Origin: Limnanthes douglasii subsp. nivea
Lineage: Eukaryota; Streptophyta; Magnoliopsida; Brassicales; Limnanthaceae
Length of the DNA: 64,000 nt
Direction: 5' to 3'
Assembly: GCA_036936605.1 (NCBI GenBank)
Contig: JAUPFV010000003.1
Span: 148,708,997-148,772,996, forward strand
The notes under the pieces were generated by a model that saw nothing but the letters and a program-made list of their open reading frames with translations, searched no databases and was not told the origin of the DNA. A program made the position numbers and the translations under genes. Below are positions 33,613-45,525 of this stretch, piece by piece; position 1 is the stretch's first letter, and every line of letters starts with the position of its first letter.

Positions 33613-34257
33613 TGAAGAGTTTTAAGATGGTCCAGGGGTGATTATGCGATACGAGGATTACTTAGAGACAATTCGGCAATACAGAAATATCTTAGTGTCA
33701 ATTTTAGAGAGAGAAAGTAAAGATTATTAGGTTAAGTAGAGAGAGAAAGTCTCATATTATTCATCTCGAGATTTGTGAAGCGTGTGTGGTCTTTTTATAG
33801 TACAATTGCGGACCCCACGCGCTTTAACTTTGGTTAATTACATCTTTTAGTCCCTATATTTTACTTTCTTCCTATTCTGGCTATCTCTTTATATAGTTTG
33901 TACAATTCAGTCCTCACACAATTTTCTCTATGCGTTTTCCTCCTATCACACTTTTCCTTTGCTATTTTCTCCTGTCAAGTTTCTTCTTCACACTTTTCTC
34001 CTTGTCTTTTATTCTTCCTTTTTTTTCGGAGGGAACCCGCAGCCGCTACTCAGAGTGCAATGAGTGCGCACAGGGTAAACCCTCAGTCTGACGCGATAGC
34101 CTGCAAACCAACGCCAGAAGGTAAACCACACAAGGTGACAGGCTCAGCCGAGAAAGCGTATGTAGAGGGACTCGAACTCATGACCTTTTGGTTATAAGAA
34201 TGCCTTACTCAACCAACTCGGCTACCCCCTTGGGGGCTCTTTTATTCTTCCTTATCA
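33613..34257 (-). repeat. 5' LTR of element B, interrupted by SINE copy 2
   Basis: On the plus strand it runs TGAAGAG (33613) to about 34020, then the SINE, then the LTR end attcttccttatca to 34257. It is followed by the ACTCT duplication. It differs from the 3' LTR at about 12 positions, including 33670, 33679 and the ctcgag/ctcatg region. A TATA-like box on the minus strand is at about 33791-33799. Confidence 0.92.
34021..34237 (-). mobile_element. tRNA-derived SINE (copy 2)
   Basis: On the minus strand the 5' part has A box tagccgagttgg (34213-34224) and B box gagttcgagtccc (34167-34179), the internal polymerase III promoter derived from a tRNA. The 3' end is gggttccctccgaaaaaa, a short A-tail. 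A perfect 16-bp target duplication, tcttttattcttcctt, flanks it (34005-34020 and 34238-34253). It is 217 bp and intact in appearance. It matches copy 1 at 22357-22689. The family name is not assigned. Confidence 0.9.
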
Positions 34258-34349
34258 ACTCTAACCTAGGGTTTAGGGTTTATATCTTTTCGTTTCTTTT
34301 CTTGATTTCTTGCAGCCGTCGATTCTATTTCGACTATCCCAACCATCAT

Positions 34350-34365
34350 TGGTATCATAGCGGCA
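34350..34365 (+). other. Primer binding site of element C
   Basis: Directly after the old LTR end the sequence reads tggtatcatagcggca, an initiator-tRNA-Met-type primer site like that in element A. Confidence 0.75.
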
Positions 34366-34394
34366 GAGCTTCTACGACGTGGGTTAAGGAGATA

Positions 34395-35256
34395 TGCCAC
34401 ATAAAGAACCGCTCGCGGGAAGTCCACTACTCCAACCGTAGAACCAGTCTATTGGGAGGAGATGGAATACCAATTTGGCCAGATAGGTGAACGGATGAAT
34501 TTGCTACGACATCAAAGGAAGGAAACGATAAAATATTTTGGTAGGTTGACCACCACGGGATTTCAAACTCCAACCGGAAATTCAAAGGAGAAAGTCTTTT
34601 TCACAGTATCCAACCACATCCATAGCTACAATTCGGAAAATCCATAGGGGAATAAGATCCAACAAGTAGCTGCTGGTGACATTGAGGGTTCGCCGATACT
34701 CGACCATCCACTCTTTGAAGAGTATAAGGCTGACTACCATGGTGAAATTTCTAATGAAACTTGGCAGGAATTGGGAGATCCGATTTTTAATGAGGGTGAA
34801 ATCAATATTAAAGATGAAGACGATTGGGTAATACCAAAAAAAATCTCTTTATTCTGATAAGGTAAACAATGATAATCATTTGTCTGTTTCGATTTCTAAT
34901 GTAGAAATTGTTGATGATAAAAATAAAAATTGAGAATACAGTTTTTATATTTTTGATTATGAAAAGATTGATAGAGAAACAGATTCGTCATATGGAGAAT
35001 CTATTCGTGTTTGACAAGACAACCTATGATGAGTATGACGATGATTGTGGTGATGATAATTATATTTTTAAAGCTACATCTGGACCGATATTTGACAAGA
35101 CAACCTATGATGAATATGACGATGATTGTTGTGATGAAGATCTAATTAATATTTGGGAGAAATTTGTAAATCGAGATATTTTCTCAAGCTTCAGTACACC
35201 TGAATACATCGTCGCAGAAGTTCTGTTGAAAAAAAACTATGAAGCAGTAGTATAAA
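34395..35256 (+). pseudogene. gag-like remnant of element C, truncated
   Basis: The segment starts ATGCCACATAAAGAACCGC and keeps short similarity to the gag start of element A (a GSPLL-like stretch after the ATG, an agatggaa block), but stops and frame changes follow at once. The last part (about 34970-35256) is open and very acidic. It contains an 81-bp direct duplication around TYDEYDDDCGDD (copies at about 35010 and 35091). No protease, RT or integrase follows. The piece ends before the 3' end of PREP1. Confidence 0.5.
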
Positions 35257-35516
35257 ATCGAACCCTTGTTTCAGTTATATGTAGATGCATATTGTCGTTT
35301 AGGAAAAATAAAGAAAAGATATTTTTGTGTTTGATATTACGAAGAGAATGGTAGAAGAAAAAATTTTATTTAAAATTTTATTACCGATCTAATTTGTGTT
35401 TGAATTGTTATGAGATGGCAACTATAATACAATTCCGAATTCTTAGATGACTAAAGTAAGGATAAAAAAAAAATGTGTAGCTATTTTTTTGTATAATAAA
35501 ATTATGAGCCCTGGAA

Positions 35517-38500
35517 TTAAAGGGCTTTCTTTACTTCGAAAAAGTTAGCCCGTTCCTTGTTTGCAGCCTCAACATCGTCTGGAGAAGCCACTGCCACAAC
35601 AACTCCTTTATCTTTGATGGTTTCTACTGCTTCACTGAACTCCTTGAAGTCTTTTAAACTGCCATAACAAAAAAAAATACACAGCGTGCTACTGGTGACA
35701 TTTCAACTCGAAGAAAAGTCCAAGAAAATAAACCAAAGGGATAAATTGTTTAGTGATATGAGTTGGTAGAAACTATTTTCACCTCGTCGTTAGTATCTCC
35801 TCTCGTCTAATTTGCCTTTCTTCTTCTGTCACGCCCAGCAAGTGACGCAGCAAACTGAGTGAGAAAAAGAGATTAGTCAACAGAAACAACAATGATTTAA
35901 ATACTTGAAAAAGTTAAAATTGTCCAACTGTATCAGAATATAATATGTCAAAGAAATCTTAAGAATACACTTAAGTCCATGCCAAAATTAAATGTTCAAA
36001 ATCCTGATCTAGTGCCTCTAAACTATATAGCCTCCTGGTCTGAAAGTGAAGCAAATACTCTTGTATTATTTATATTCTCATAATTTAAAACTAAACCCTT
36101 CGTTTAACAGTTAGTTGGGTCCGGTATCTATCTCTGATTCTTTTACTATCTCCCCTCCATATTTTACGATGCAACCAAACTCAGATATTTACTTGGTTTA
36201 ATTGAAATAAATAGCTCAAACGTTTGCTAGTAGATCAAGGCCCAGAAGCATAGCTGCACGCTTACCTACTATAACCTTTGGCATCAGGCAACTGATAAGA
36301 ATCCACATCTCCCATTGTCCCGATAATTGCTTTAGTAATTGTGTCATTATCCATGTCAAGTTTGCGTAAGAAATCCGCCGTTCCATCGTATATATCCAGA
36401 GTCTTTAACAAGTTTGGGTCCCTATAAGATAGGAAAGAGAATACTCCTACAATAGATAATCCAAACACGAGACTCAGAACAATAAACTCGAAAGAAAAAT
36501 GCCACTAAAAATTCAGATATCATACCTGAATGCGTATCAAAGTTACAAAAACCTCCATAGGCACCACCACTAACACGCACACGATCCCACAACCAGGTGT
36601 TACTAATATGTTTTGATATCACATATGCACTTCCGTCAAGTTTGTAACCAGCATCATAAAGATTAGCTGCTTTGCCAACATAATTTACCTGCAAAAGGTC
36701 TAGCTATTAACTAATTGTTTGTTTCATTGATAAAATATACATATAATAATACATGAATAAGCTCAATAGTCTTTTCTTGGACATCATCTAGAGATGAAAG
36801 TAGACATACCACTCAAGACACTATCTAAATATTACTAAAAAATATAATTGCATGTCTAGAATAGGCTTGCTAATTTATTACTTAGACTTAATGGGGTCTA
36901 AGAGCTGCCAAGGCATTACTAATATGTACTTGGGAATTCTAATCTTTCTATTTAAAGGCTATTAATATTGGCCATAGACTTAGTACCCAGAAAAGCATTC
37001 TTACCATATGATTTCAAGCTTATTAAGGGTATAGGTATAGAACCTTCTTCGTTGTCCTTTTTTAAAAAATAATTTTTCTCAATTGTTTAGCATTCTTATA
37101 TCATGGTGTTTGGATCTTATTCTATATCTTGCACAGATATATTGTTTTACCTGAGTAGGAATGACAAGCGCCTCATTGGTTGAAGGAAGTCGTGCATTCC
37201 AACTAATCGATTCAGAACTCAAGTTGTTAGGAAGCAGATCCAAAAATCTTCCTACATACTTTTCTGTGTTTATAAGGTTCTTCCTATCCGCAGTCATGTT
37301 TACCAAGCATCCATTTTTAGAAAGCACAGTTCTCCTTATCTCCTCAAGAGACGATGAAATCCCAGCCCAATCTTGGTCCACTCTCTCCTCAAGATCTTGT
37401 AAGAATTCCATGTAACTATGATTCAAAACCAAAAATTAAAACTACGTCAAAACCATCAGAAACACGGTATTGGATTTCATCTAAAATACAAGTTACTTAA
37501 AAGTTAAAAACCATACTGCTTCTACGGTTCAGTCAAGAAAGTCAAAACATATATGTTTCCAATCACTATGAAATTTGAGACCAAATATCGAATTTAATAT
37601 AATTGATCTCTTGCTGAAAGTCATAAACAACTTAATTTTTGACATCATTAACAAAAAAGTTGCAGAAAAACAGAAATTAACCCAACCTGAAACCACCCAT
37701 TTGTTCAGAAATCCACCCAGCAACATTTAACTTAGCGTCCATTCTTGCTGCTGCGATCCCGTGACCACCACCTCTAAGCCGGTTCTGGGAATAAACAAGA
37801 GAGCGTAAGATTAAACTCAGGTCCAGCCGTCCAGGATAGTTTACCAAAGAAATATGCGATACAAACCTCCAATCTTGCTTTGCTTTGAGAAATGAACTGC
37901 TTAAAACGCTGTTGGTCCGTGAATTGGACTTCTTGCAATACACTATTAATCTGCAGTTGAATGGCATGCGTTAAAATACAACTGTATACATAAATAGTAA
38001 CAGAAGATGTTTCGAGGAAGCAACAGATATCTAACTATAACTAACAAATAAAATACAAAATTGACATGACAAAAGAGCCTTTGGAGCAGAAGACAACACT
38101 CCCTGTTTAATGCTGAATATGCAGCAAGACTAGCAAGCATATCTACAATTCTTAATGACTAGAAATTCCATGTCATGCAAGAAACTTTAAAACTTAGTGC
38201 GCGATAAAATAATGCAACATAGATTGGGTTGGTGCAAAAGTTATGTACACACACAAATATATATATAAACGTATAACATATATTAGTTTTAATAACAAAT
38301 ACATACAAAATATTTTTTATGGACACCCCAGAGACAGTTATGAGGCTCTTAGATCTGGTTTTAAAGTCATGATAGTTTGTAGGACCTATTCTTTCTTTAC
38401 TGTGTTGATAAAAACCTAAGCAGGCAGGGACAACCCTCCTGCTTGCTTAAGGTCTCTATCGATTAGTAGCAGAGCCCCATTAAAAACAGTGCACTATCCC

Positions 38501-41500
38501 GCACAAATGCAATCTTGCAAACAAGGTAAAAAGTTACCACCAATTTCTCTGAAGTGAAAATTTGGTGGCTCTTCCTATGATTATGTTGATGAGGAATCAA
38601 AACAATGAATTATCGCAACCAGAGTCTATATTAAGTCGTGACGATTAACATTGTATTGAGTAAACATGTTAATTTAATAGGATTAGTCTTCACAATCTTA
38701 TAGAAACTTGAGCATAATTAGAATCATACCAGGTTGAACAGGTCGTCAGCACGTCCAGCCATGGATTTTCCCCGAACAATCAGATGGCTGCATGGCTCCT
38801 CGCTGCCTCGTATGGAAGATGTAAGAGGATAAACTGAAATGCCTCCTGTTTTCCTCCCAATCAACTGATTAAGTTGGACAAAAGTCAAATCTTTTGTGCC
38901 CATCTCCAGCAGTGACTGACTGCCTCAGAAAATTGGGGGAAGAGTCAAAAAAGAGTAAATAAACACCAGCCACGTTGGAGTAGACAAACCTTAAATAGAA
39001 ACTACTTCTACACAAAACAAGAATGTAGATTGTCGGCTGCATTTCATTCATAGACTTACCAAAAAAAGCAGGAGTGGAATAGAAAAACATAGAAAATAGC
39101 TATGATAGCTCAAGCAGACTGGCTTAAGAGAGATTGTGATAGATATATACAATATTATTTTAGCCTAAATGCATATAAAACATGACATAAAAAGGATTGA
39201 TGCTACCAAGACTTCAACGAGGAAAGTATATCATACATATAGAAACATACATCACTGCATATTAGAGAAAGAGACAGCAAAAAAAACCTCTCTGAAACAT
39301 TTATACCAACCCAGCTGAGACAAGTATTGAAGGCATGCATAACAAAAAATTATAATCAGATCTTGAATGCAGTATCTCACCAAAAGAGTGGTAAAAGCGG
39401 AAGAAGCTCTTGTTTCAGTGAGCCCATATTGAAGACAACTTCGGTATAAAGAACATCATTAGTGAAGAGGTCATGTTGCAAAACCTTCACACCATTGATA
39501 TCCCCAACCTACAGTAAGAACACATAGATACTAAACTACACTTTCCAGCAACGACAGCATTAACAACTGAAGGAGAAAATTATTATACGAACCTCTGTGG
39601 GAACACGTGTGGGTTCTTTGGGAATGTCATTTAGCGAGAGACATGGAACCGCTTTTAACGCTTCAGGAGTATCAGGAGTTTCCTGTCTCAATTTTAGCTC
39701 CTGTGTTGCACGTGCAAGCTCAGCTAGATCCTCTTCTGTCATGCTTGCCTTTACTTTCTCCAGAATTTCTTTCTCAACAGCTTCGTCTTGAGAAGCCTTT
39801 TCTGGATCAGGCTGGCCCAAGAGTAGTCATTAGCATCTGATTTTATGCTAAAATAACAAGAACATGTGATGTAAACTCCTTAAAATACCTGCATCTCTAT
39901 TGTAACAAGATGAGAATTGTTCAAGATGAATTTCTCTATTAGAGGAGAGAACACGGCTTTGGCACCTTCCTCGGCTATTTTGGATTTAAGATCCATTAAC
40001 GGTTTCTCATACTTTAATGGTTCAAAAGGATCCATGTCATAAATCCATTTACCCTGCAACATTAAAAAACCAAATTGACATCATAGATAAACCAAAAGAA
40101 AATATACAATCTAAAAAAGAAACAGAGTCAATATACAACAAGAAACAGAGTCCATACAATTGATCGAAGCATTAGCGACAAACCACGAGGAAAAGACCCT
40201 GTATTGTTTTCCCTTAGAGAAAACTCAATCGTATTCATAGATGCTTCCACAGCATCCATATCAAAACCTTCTTCTGCCAACTTCTTCAGTGTAGAAATGA
40301 CTAACTCTTCAACTTTTTGAACATTCTCTTCGGAAACACCTTTTAGACCTAAGCTAAATTGAGGCTGTAGAAGCTCATCTTCCATCCCACCACCAATGAT
40401 GGCCTCTCCGAGACCACTTTCCAGTAAGGTTTTTCTCAATGGAGAAGCAGGAGTTCCCAACATTAGATGATCCAAAAACCCAAGGGCAAGTTCAGTTTCC
40501 AAGTCCAAGGGCTTATCAGACATTAGCCAATTAAGGGATACCATGTGCTTCTTTGAAAGATCGCCACCATCTCCAGCAGGATACTTCTCAGTTATCCTGA
40601 CTGGCTTTGAGAAAAGTTTTTGAACTGCTATCTTAGATTCATTTGGAGCCAGACTTGCATCAAATGTATCCAAGTACTCTGCAAGAGAGAGAATAAGATT
40701 TACGGGGAGCACATATATACTCTTGCCATTAGTATGGATAATAAAGATAGATGGAGGTCATTCTTGTCTCTGCATTTCATGCAAACAACTGATATCCATT
40801 ATGTATAGTGCGATATATCATATCACCCTCCAATTTATGTTCTCTTTACTTAGCCTACTTTGACAATTCTAGGTAACTATCGACTTTTAACTCTCCATAC
40901 TCTTTACCATATCAGATTTTTTTAGTTTAAAACTCTAAAGATGTAAAATTTACCCTAAACGACGTTACCCTTTTGCTTACTCAATTTGCATCGTTCAAAA
41001 ATATATTATTTTGGTCCTGGTTTAAAAAGTACTGAACTGGTCTTCCTTCACAATTTACTTCTTTTGGTTTTGGTCCTCTTTGTGAGAAGATGCAAATCTA
41101 TAGTTAAATCAGACGAAATTTGATGTCGTGGCACGTTCAACTGACACACAGACAGTACTATATGTTAATTTTTGAATCGAAATTTGACGTAGCGTCACGC
41201 TTACTAAGCTGAAAGAGTAGCTATTAGTCGCGGATCCTCACAGTTATTCAGTATCAGAATTCTAAGTCAGAAACAATTACAGATAAGTTTTCTTGTTTTA
41301 ATTAATTTTCTTTTGCTTCACTTTTTAGTCTTTAGGTCTAATTGACTGCAATATTATTCAAATATTATTCGACGTGTTCTACATGTCATAACAACATATT
41401 CTCCTTACAAACTGGCAAGAGTCCATGAGCAAACAAAACAGTATTAAAGCCAAAGAGAAAATACATACTAAAGAACAGGTTCGCTATCTTTCAAACTTCA

Positions 41501-44196
41501 ATGACCAAAACAGTTCACGAGCTAAACCTGAAGGACTGAAATTCTATTTGAGCCTGAATTAATTAGGATGTTAATTTTATGAATCGTCAACTATATAAAT
41601 GTGTTATCCGCAATGGTCTAAATTGTCTAAATTAATAAAGAAATGAAATACGCAGATTCACAGCATTATATGTGGCATATGTCAATAATTTATGAAATTT
41701 CTACTCATTTGGAGTTTGGACTAATAAATTAAGAAAATTGTCTGCGACTATTTTGAAGAAGCCTTCATGAAGTAGGGCGTTAAATTCTTCCTAAATGCTA
41801 AATGGAGGAAGAAGGGAGCTCTTTTTACCTAAAGATAGTACACCTCCCCACGGATAGCTAAATCTGGCATTTATGTTTATCATCCTGACTATCTTCTTTA
41901 TATATTTTTAATTTATTTTTTTCTGCTACAATAAGAACCGCAATACCCTTTTAAGAAACCACGTGTAGTAGACGCATATGAGAACGTAGACGCATATGAG
42001 AACAAAAACTTTTGTTATCATCCAGCTATTGATTAAGAGATATATTCATAGCTTGCCTATAATTGTAATTTCTACCCAAATAAACTTCTACCACTTACTT
42101 CACATCACTTATTAAAAAAAAAACTGTAAACACAGTTACACTGAGAAACCTACTAAAATATTTAAAACAAACTACATCTCGCAAAATAAAGCATAGTAAT
42201 AGCTTACCACTCAAGAGGCGTAGTCGTTCATTGGGTTCGTCATCTCCATAGAACCAAATCCTAGCATTGCTTGGATGGTAATATTTTCGATGAAATTCCT
42301 ATAAATTTTGGTAAACAAGAAGAATAAGAAGATAGGCCAATAATAAAAACACATACCATCCCATCACTAACAAAGAAAATAATTATCAAGAAATTAAGTA
42401 AGACGCTAGTAAACCTCTATGATTCTAAGGATCAACAATATGAATAATCACCTGAAATTCCTCAAATGTCAGCTTTGGGATTGCTTTTGGATCGCCTCCA
42501 CTATCTACACCATAAGTATTGTCTGGAAACATAGCCTGCATACAAGTTGAAGAAAACAAGGCAACGTAATGGGTAATGGAAAGCAATGATAAAAACAAGT
42601 ACATGGTGAGCTAAGATTGTAACTGTGAAGCAACTACAACATATAATCTTGAAATTTCCTTTAGGTACGCACAGGCATGCAAGAAAGATATGCTCAAACA
42701 GCCATCTTGTATGGAAATAGACTAGCAAGATAATATTATATATGCCAAATCAAAAGATTCCCATATCTGATATCACAGATATGGAGCAAAAGAAAAACCT
42801 GCCTGTTGAGCAACTCGACCCATTATGTTATCCGGCTGGGAGTATACACCTTTCATCTCATTAAAAACAACACCTGAAATTCAGCAAAGCAACAGCGCAA
42901 CTATGAAGCATAAATAAGTTGAAGAAAAATCAGGGAGCCATTAGAGTTTGTTACCAGAATCATTCTTATAACCCGAAAAAAAGAATGTATATAACCTTTA
43001 TACGATATGTCTTCTGAAGGATCGTTAAGCTCATAGTGCCAACCCTCCTGCTGAAAAGTGTGGAAGTCCTCCACACACTTTGGGAAGAAGACAGCATCTA
43101 GGTACACATCAACAAGATTGTAGAAGTCCTGCGCAGGCAATAATAACGAGTAAAAACAAAAACTAATTCTTGACTTCCAAGTCCCAACATTCTAGAACAA
43201 TCCCCTTCCTGCTACCAAAGATGAAAAATGGGGGTTTGAACTGCAGGAAACACTCCCGCATCACAAATTACAAGTGGCTTATTGATCACTAATATTTACC
43301 TTTATATTTGTTGATGCAACTGGGTAGCAAGTCCTATCAGGATATGTGAAAGCATTTAAAAAGGTGTTTAAGCTCCCTTTTAATAGCTCCACAAAAGGTT
43401 CCTTCAATGGATACTTTCTCGATCCGCACAGTACACTGTGTTCCAGTATGTGAGGAATCCCAGTGGAATCCTTCCTGCATGAGGAAATTTTCTAAGAATC
43501 TCAATCTAACGCCAAAAGCCTGTGAATTTTTTTGCATATTCACCAGCTAATCTGATCTAAATAATACATATAACAACAACAAACAGATAAACAAAAAGGC
43601 AATGGAGCTGCACTTACGGAGGAGTACGGAAAACAATCCCGAAAACTTTGTTTTCATCATCGTTTGACACGGACATGACCTCGCAGCCAGTTTTCTTGTG
43701 CCTTAACAGCACAGCTCTCGATTTACACTCTGAAATGAACTCTTCTGAGACTTTCTCAAATCCATATTTCTCTGCTGCTTCTTCCCTACCGATATCTGAA
43801 CCCAAAATAGCCGATTAAGAACGTTGCTCCATTAGAAATGACCTACAGTCACTTATTCTACACACATTTAATTCTCAAACTTAACACGAAACAAGCAATC
43901 AATACGAGACGTATGCGGGTACCTGGAGAGGGAACAGGCTGTGTGGCGATGGCGCGCGGCGAAAGACGAGAGAAGTGACCATTAAAGCGTAGTGAAGGAG
44001 ACTGAAGTTGCGGGGGGGTCAACTTCCAGCTGCGTCTGAGGTGGTGGCGACTAGAGAGAGAGTAATAGGGACGGTGAGGAGTACGCCTGGAGAGATAACT
44101 AGAGCGAGAGAGAGTGTGAGAAGAACGGGAGAAGAAACCGTGCAACGCCATAGAAGACGAACAAGAGAAAGAGCGAAGAATCGCTGCTCTCTCCAT
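35517..44196 (-). CDS. PREP1: Presequence protease, chloroplastic/mitochondrial (M16C metallopeptidase), 19 exons
   Basis: My exon model (minus): 43923-44196, 43618-43795, 43300-43474, 42996-43128, 42803-42873, 42452-42535, 42208-42298, 40158-40678, 39889-40053, 39593-39811, 39381-39508, 38730-38919, 37867-37950, 37687-37784, 37151-37415, 36526-36688, 36266-36446, 35783-35854, 35517-35658. It totals 3234 bases, 1077 residues plus stop, the usual family length. The first about 88 residues are Ser/Arg-rich, like a dual transit peptide. The inverted zinc motif is HILEH (H159, E162, H163) with a distal glutamate in NEMKG (E259). The C-terminal half has RVSGGAYGG (R930, Y936), residues required in the Arabidopsis enzyme. 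The protein degrades cleaved targeting peptides in plastid stroma and mitochondrial matrix. The fifth intron has a GC donor. Intron 7 is unusually long (1529 bp). No break was found. Confidence 0.95.
40990..41570. mobile_element. Possible degenerate MITE in PREP1 intron 7
   Basis: The left part (ttttggtcctggtttaaaaag tactgaactggtcttcc) and the reverse complement of the right part (about 41490-41560, agtccttcaggtttagctcgtgaactgttttggtc) are loosely similar. This suggests old terminal inverted repeats, which would explain why this intron is much longer than the others. No target duplication was set. Confidence 0.3.
42801..42802 (-). other. Non-canonical GC splice donor of PREP1 intron 5
   Basis: The exon ends GTTGCTCAACAG and the intron starts gcaggttttt. 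Using the GT four bases later would shift the frame. The conserved AQQ-A-FP junction requires the GC site, giving a GC-AG intron. Confidence 0.7.
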
Positions 44197-44970
44197 GGTG
44201 TAACGTCGTAGAATGTGAAAAATGATGATAGGCTGAGTAACAGAGAAGAACCCTAGTATGGATAATCGGGGTTTAATGGTCGGATTGGAGACACATAAGT
44301 AGAAAAGAAATGAAATGGGAGAGGGAAGTGTGCACTTACGTGTGGAAGACGAAGTAGAGAGATTTGGGTTAGTTTTGTGTCAAATTGTAGCCCACGGAAA
44401 AAATTGAGCGAGACAAATTTGGAGTTTATTTGATTTGTCAATCCATATGTCGATATCTACCCGGCTATAATTCATGCGACAAAACACCGATTGGATTATT
44501 TGTGAGATTAACTCATTCATATATGTATATAGTTAAATTAACAATACATATCTAGTTATTTATAACTGTATTTGAAAATACAAGTTAATAATGCTATTTC
44601 AACCTATTTTTATATCATAAATATATTTTTAGTATAAATACTTTTCTTTTCTTTTTTTTCAACTGCCAATAGTGTACATGTATTTGCATTTGCAAGCCGT
44701 TTATCCAAATATACATCGCGAAATCTTCAAATTTGTATGGTTGTTTCGTTCCGTCGAAGTTTTACAAGGTTATAGTTAGTATTTGGATTTTCGGTGAGAC
44801 AAATCCAATTTCAAAATGCGTTCCTGATTTTGAAACTTGTTTGTTTTAGTGGTTGAGTTCCTTTATGAGGGAGAAGTTGTCTTGTATGTCAATGAGAATC
44901 TCTAGTAATAGGCCAAGTCGTTAAGGTAGATGAATTAAATTTATGATTTTAGATGTTAAAATTTAGTCAC
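44197..44970. promoter_or_regulatory. Upstream region of PREP1
   Basis: This is about 770 bases between the PREP1 start codon and the repeats beside the tRNA gene. It must contain the 5' UTR and promoter. No TATA box or known element can be assigned by eye, and no other gene was seen. Confidence 0.35.
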
Positions 44971-45134
44971 ATCCAAAATACACTAGGCTTTGTTTTAATT
45001 ATCCTTTTATGTCTAGTAACAATTATCCTTTTATGTGGTGTCACATCCAAAATACACTAGGCTTTGTTGTTTTAATTATCCTTTTATGTCTAGGCTTTGT
45101 TTTAATTATCCTTTTATGTCTAGTAACAATTATC
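44971..45134. repeat. Local direct duplications
   Basis: The block acatccaaaatacactaggctttg(ttg)ttttaattatccttttatgtctag is duplicated (about 44970 and 45043). Inner words such as taattatccttttatgtctag and aacaattatccttttatgtgg recur up to four times. It leads straight into the 65-bp tandem repeat. Confidence 0.7.
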
Positions 45135-45330
45135 CTTTTATGTGGTGTATTCTATTTTTTCTAAGATGTATTCTATTTTTTTTGAATAAAATATAATTCT
45201 TTTATGTGGTGTATTCTATTTTTTCTAAGATGTATTCTATTTTTTTTGAATAAAATATAATTCCCTTTTATGTGGTGTATTCTATTTTTTCTAAGATGTA
45301 TTCTATTTTTTTTGAATAAAATATAATTCC
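45135..45330. repeat. Tandem repeat, three units of 64-66 bp, ending at the tRNA gene
   Basis: Units start at 45135, 45199 and 45265 and read cttttatgtggtgtattc ... gaataaaatataattc. They are almost identical to each other. The last unit runs into the 3' end of the tRNA-Glu gene. The repeated sequence is therefore the tRNA gene's own 3' flank, including its ttttatt-type terminator on the minus strand. Confidence 0.85.
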
Positions 45331-45399
45331 GTTGCCGGGACTTGAACCCGGGTCTCTCGGGTGAGAGCCGAATATCCTAACCACCTAGACTACAACGGA
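45328..45399 (-). tRNA. tRNA-Glu (anticodon CTC)
   Basis: The minus strand reads tccgttgtagtctaggtgg ... caacgga, 72 bp. The 7-bp acceptor stem (tccgttg/caacgga) is perfect. The D arm is tagtctaggtggttagga. The anticodon stem-loop ttcggCTCTCACccgag carries CTC with one wobble pair at the stem base. The T arm is ccgggttcaagtcccgg. No intron is present and CCA is not encoded, as expected for a nuclear gene. Internal A and B boxes are intact and an attatattttatt run downstream can end polymerase III transcription. It supplies glutamate for GAG codons. Confidence 0.95.
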
Positions 45400-45478
45400 T
45401 TTTGGTGTATTCTATTTGTAGTTTAGTTTCTAAATATTTGGCATTTCGCTATCAAGCTTTGCCTTACCTCATGTCCAC

Positions 45479-45482
<4 letters not shown>

Positions 45483-45515
<33 letters not shown>

Positions 45516-45525
45516 TATATATATA
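45483..45525. repeat. (AT)n microsatellite
   Basis: A nearly pure run of about 21 AT units with a single g interruption near 45514. Confidence 0.9.

Larger units (their letters stand above)
22701..34257 (-). mobile_element. Tat-lineage Ty3/gypsy retrotransposon (element B), full length but inactive
   Basis: Minus-strand element with LTRs at both ends, a perfect ACTCT target duplication, primer site at 33595-33611, and gag, protease, RT, RNase H, a second RNase H and integrase in order. A tandem repeat and an antisense gene lie between integrase and the 3' LTR. The second RNase H and the extra antisense gene are features of the plant Tat lineage. The LTRs differ at about 12 of 412 positions (my count, 2.9 percent). 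Stops at 33523, 33229, 30488 and 27906, frame breaks at two G-runs, and a damaged RT catalytic site show it is dead. Confidence 0.93.
22039..34348 (+). repeat. Old LTR (element C), split by a SINE and a whole retrotransposon
   Basis: The sequence starting TGATGTAGG at 22039 resembles the LTR start of element A (TGATGTAG, then an actcaaattgaacg and gcccaacaatt block). It runs to about 22356, and the rest continues at 34263 after the nested insertions. It ends ...ccaaccatca at 34348, directly followed by the same type of primer site as in element A. Without insertions it would be about 404 bp. It is a distant relative of the element A LTR. Nothing on its right side leads to a full element, so element C is truncated. 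Confidence 0.75.

Noticed and set aside
41950..42003. Short duplication gtagacgcatatgagaac inside PREP1 intron 7
   Set aside because: A simple 18-bp tandem duplication in an intron. No sign of function.
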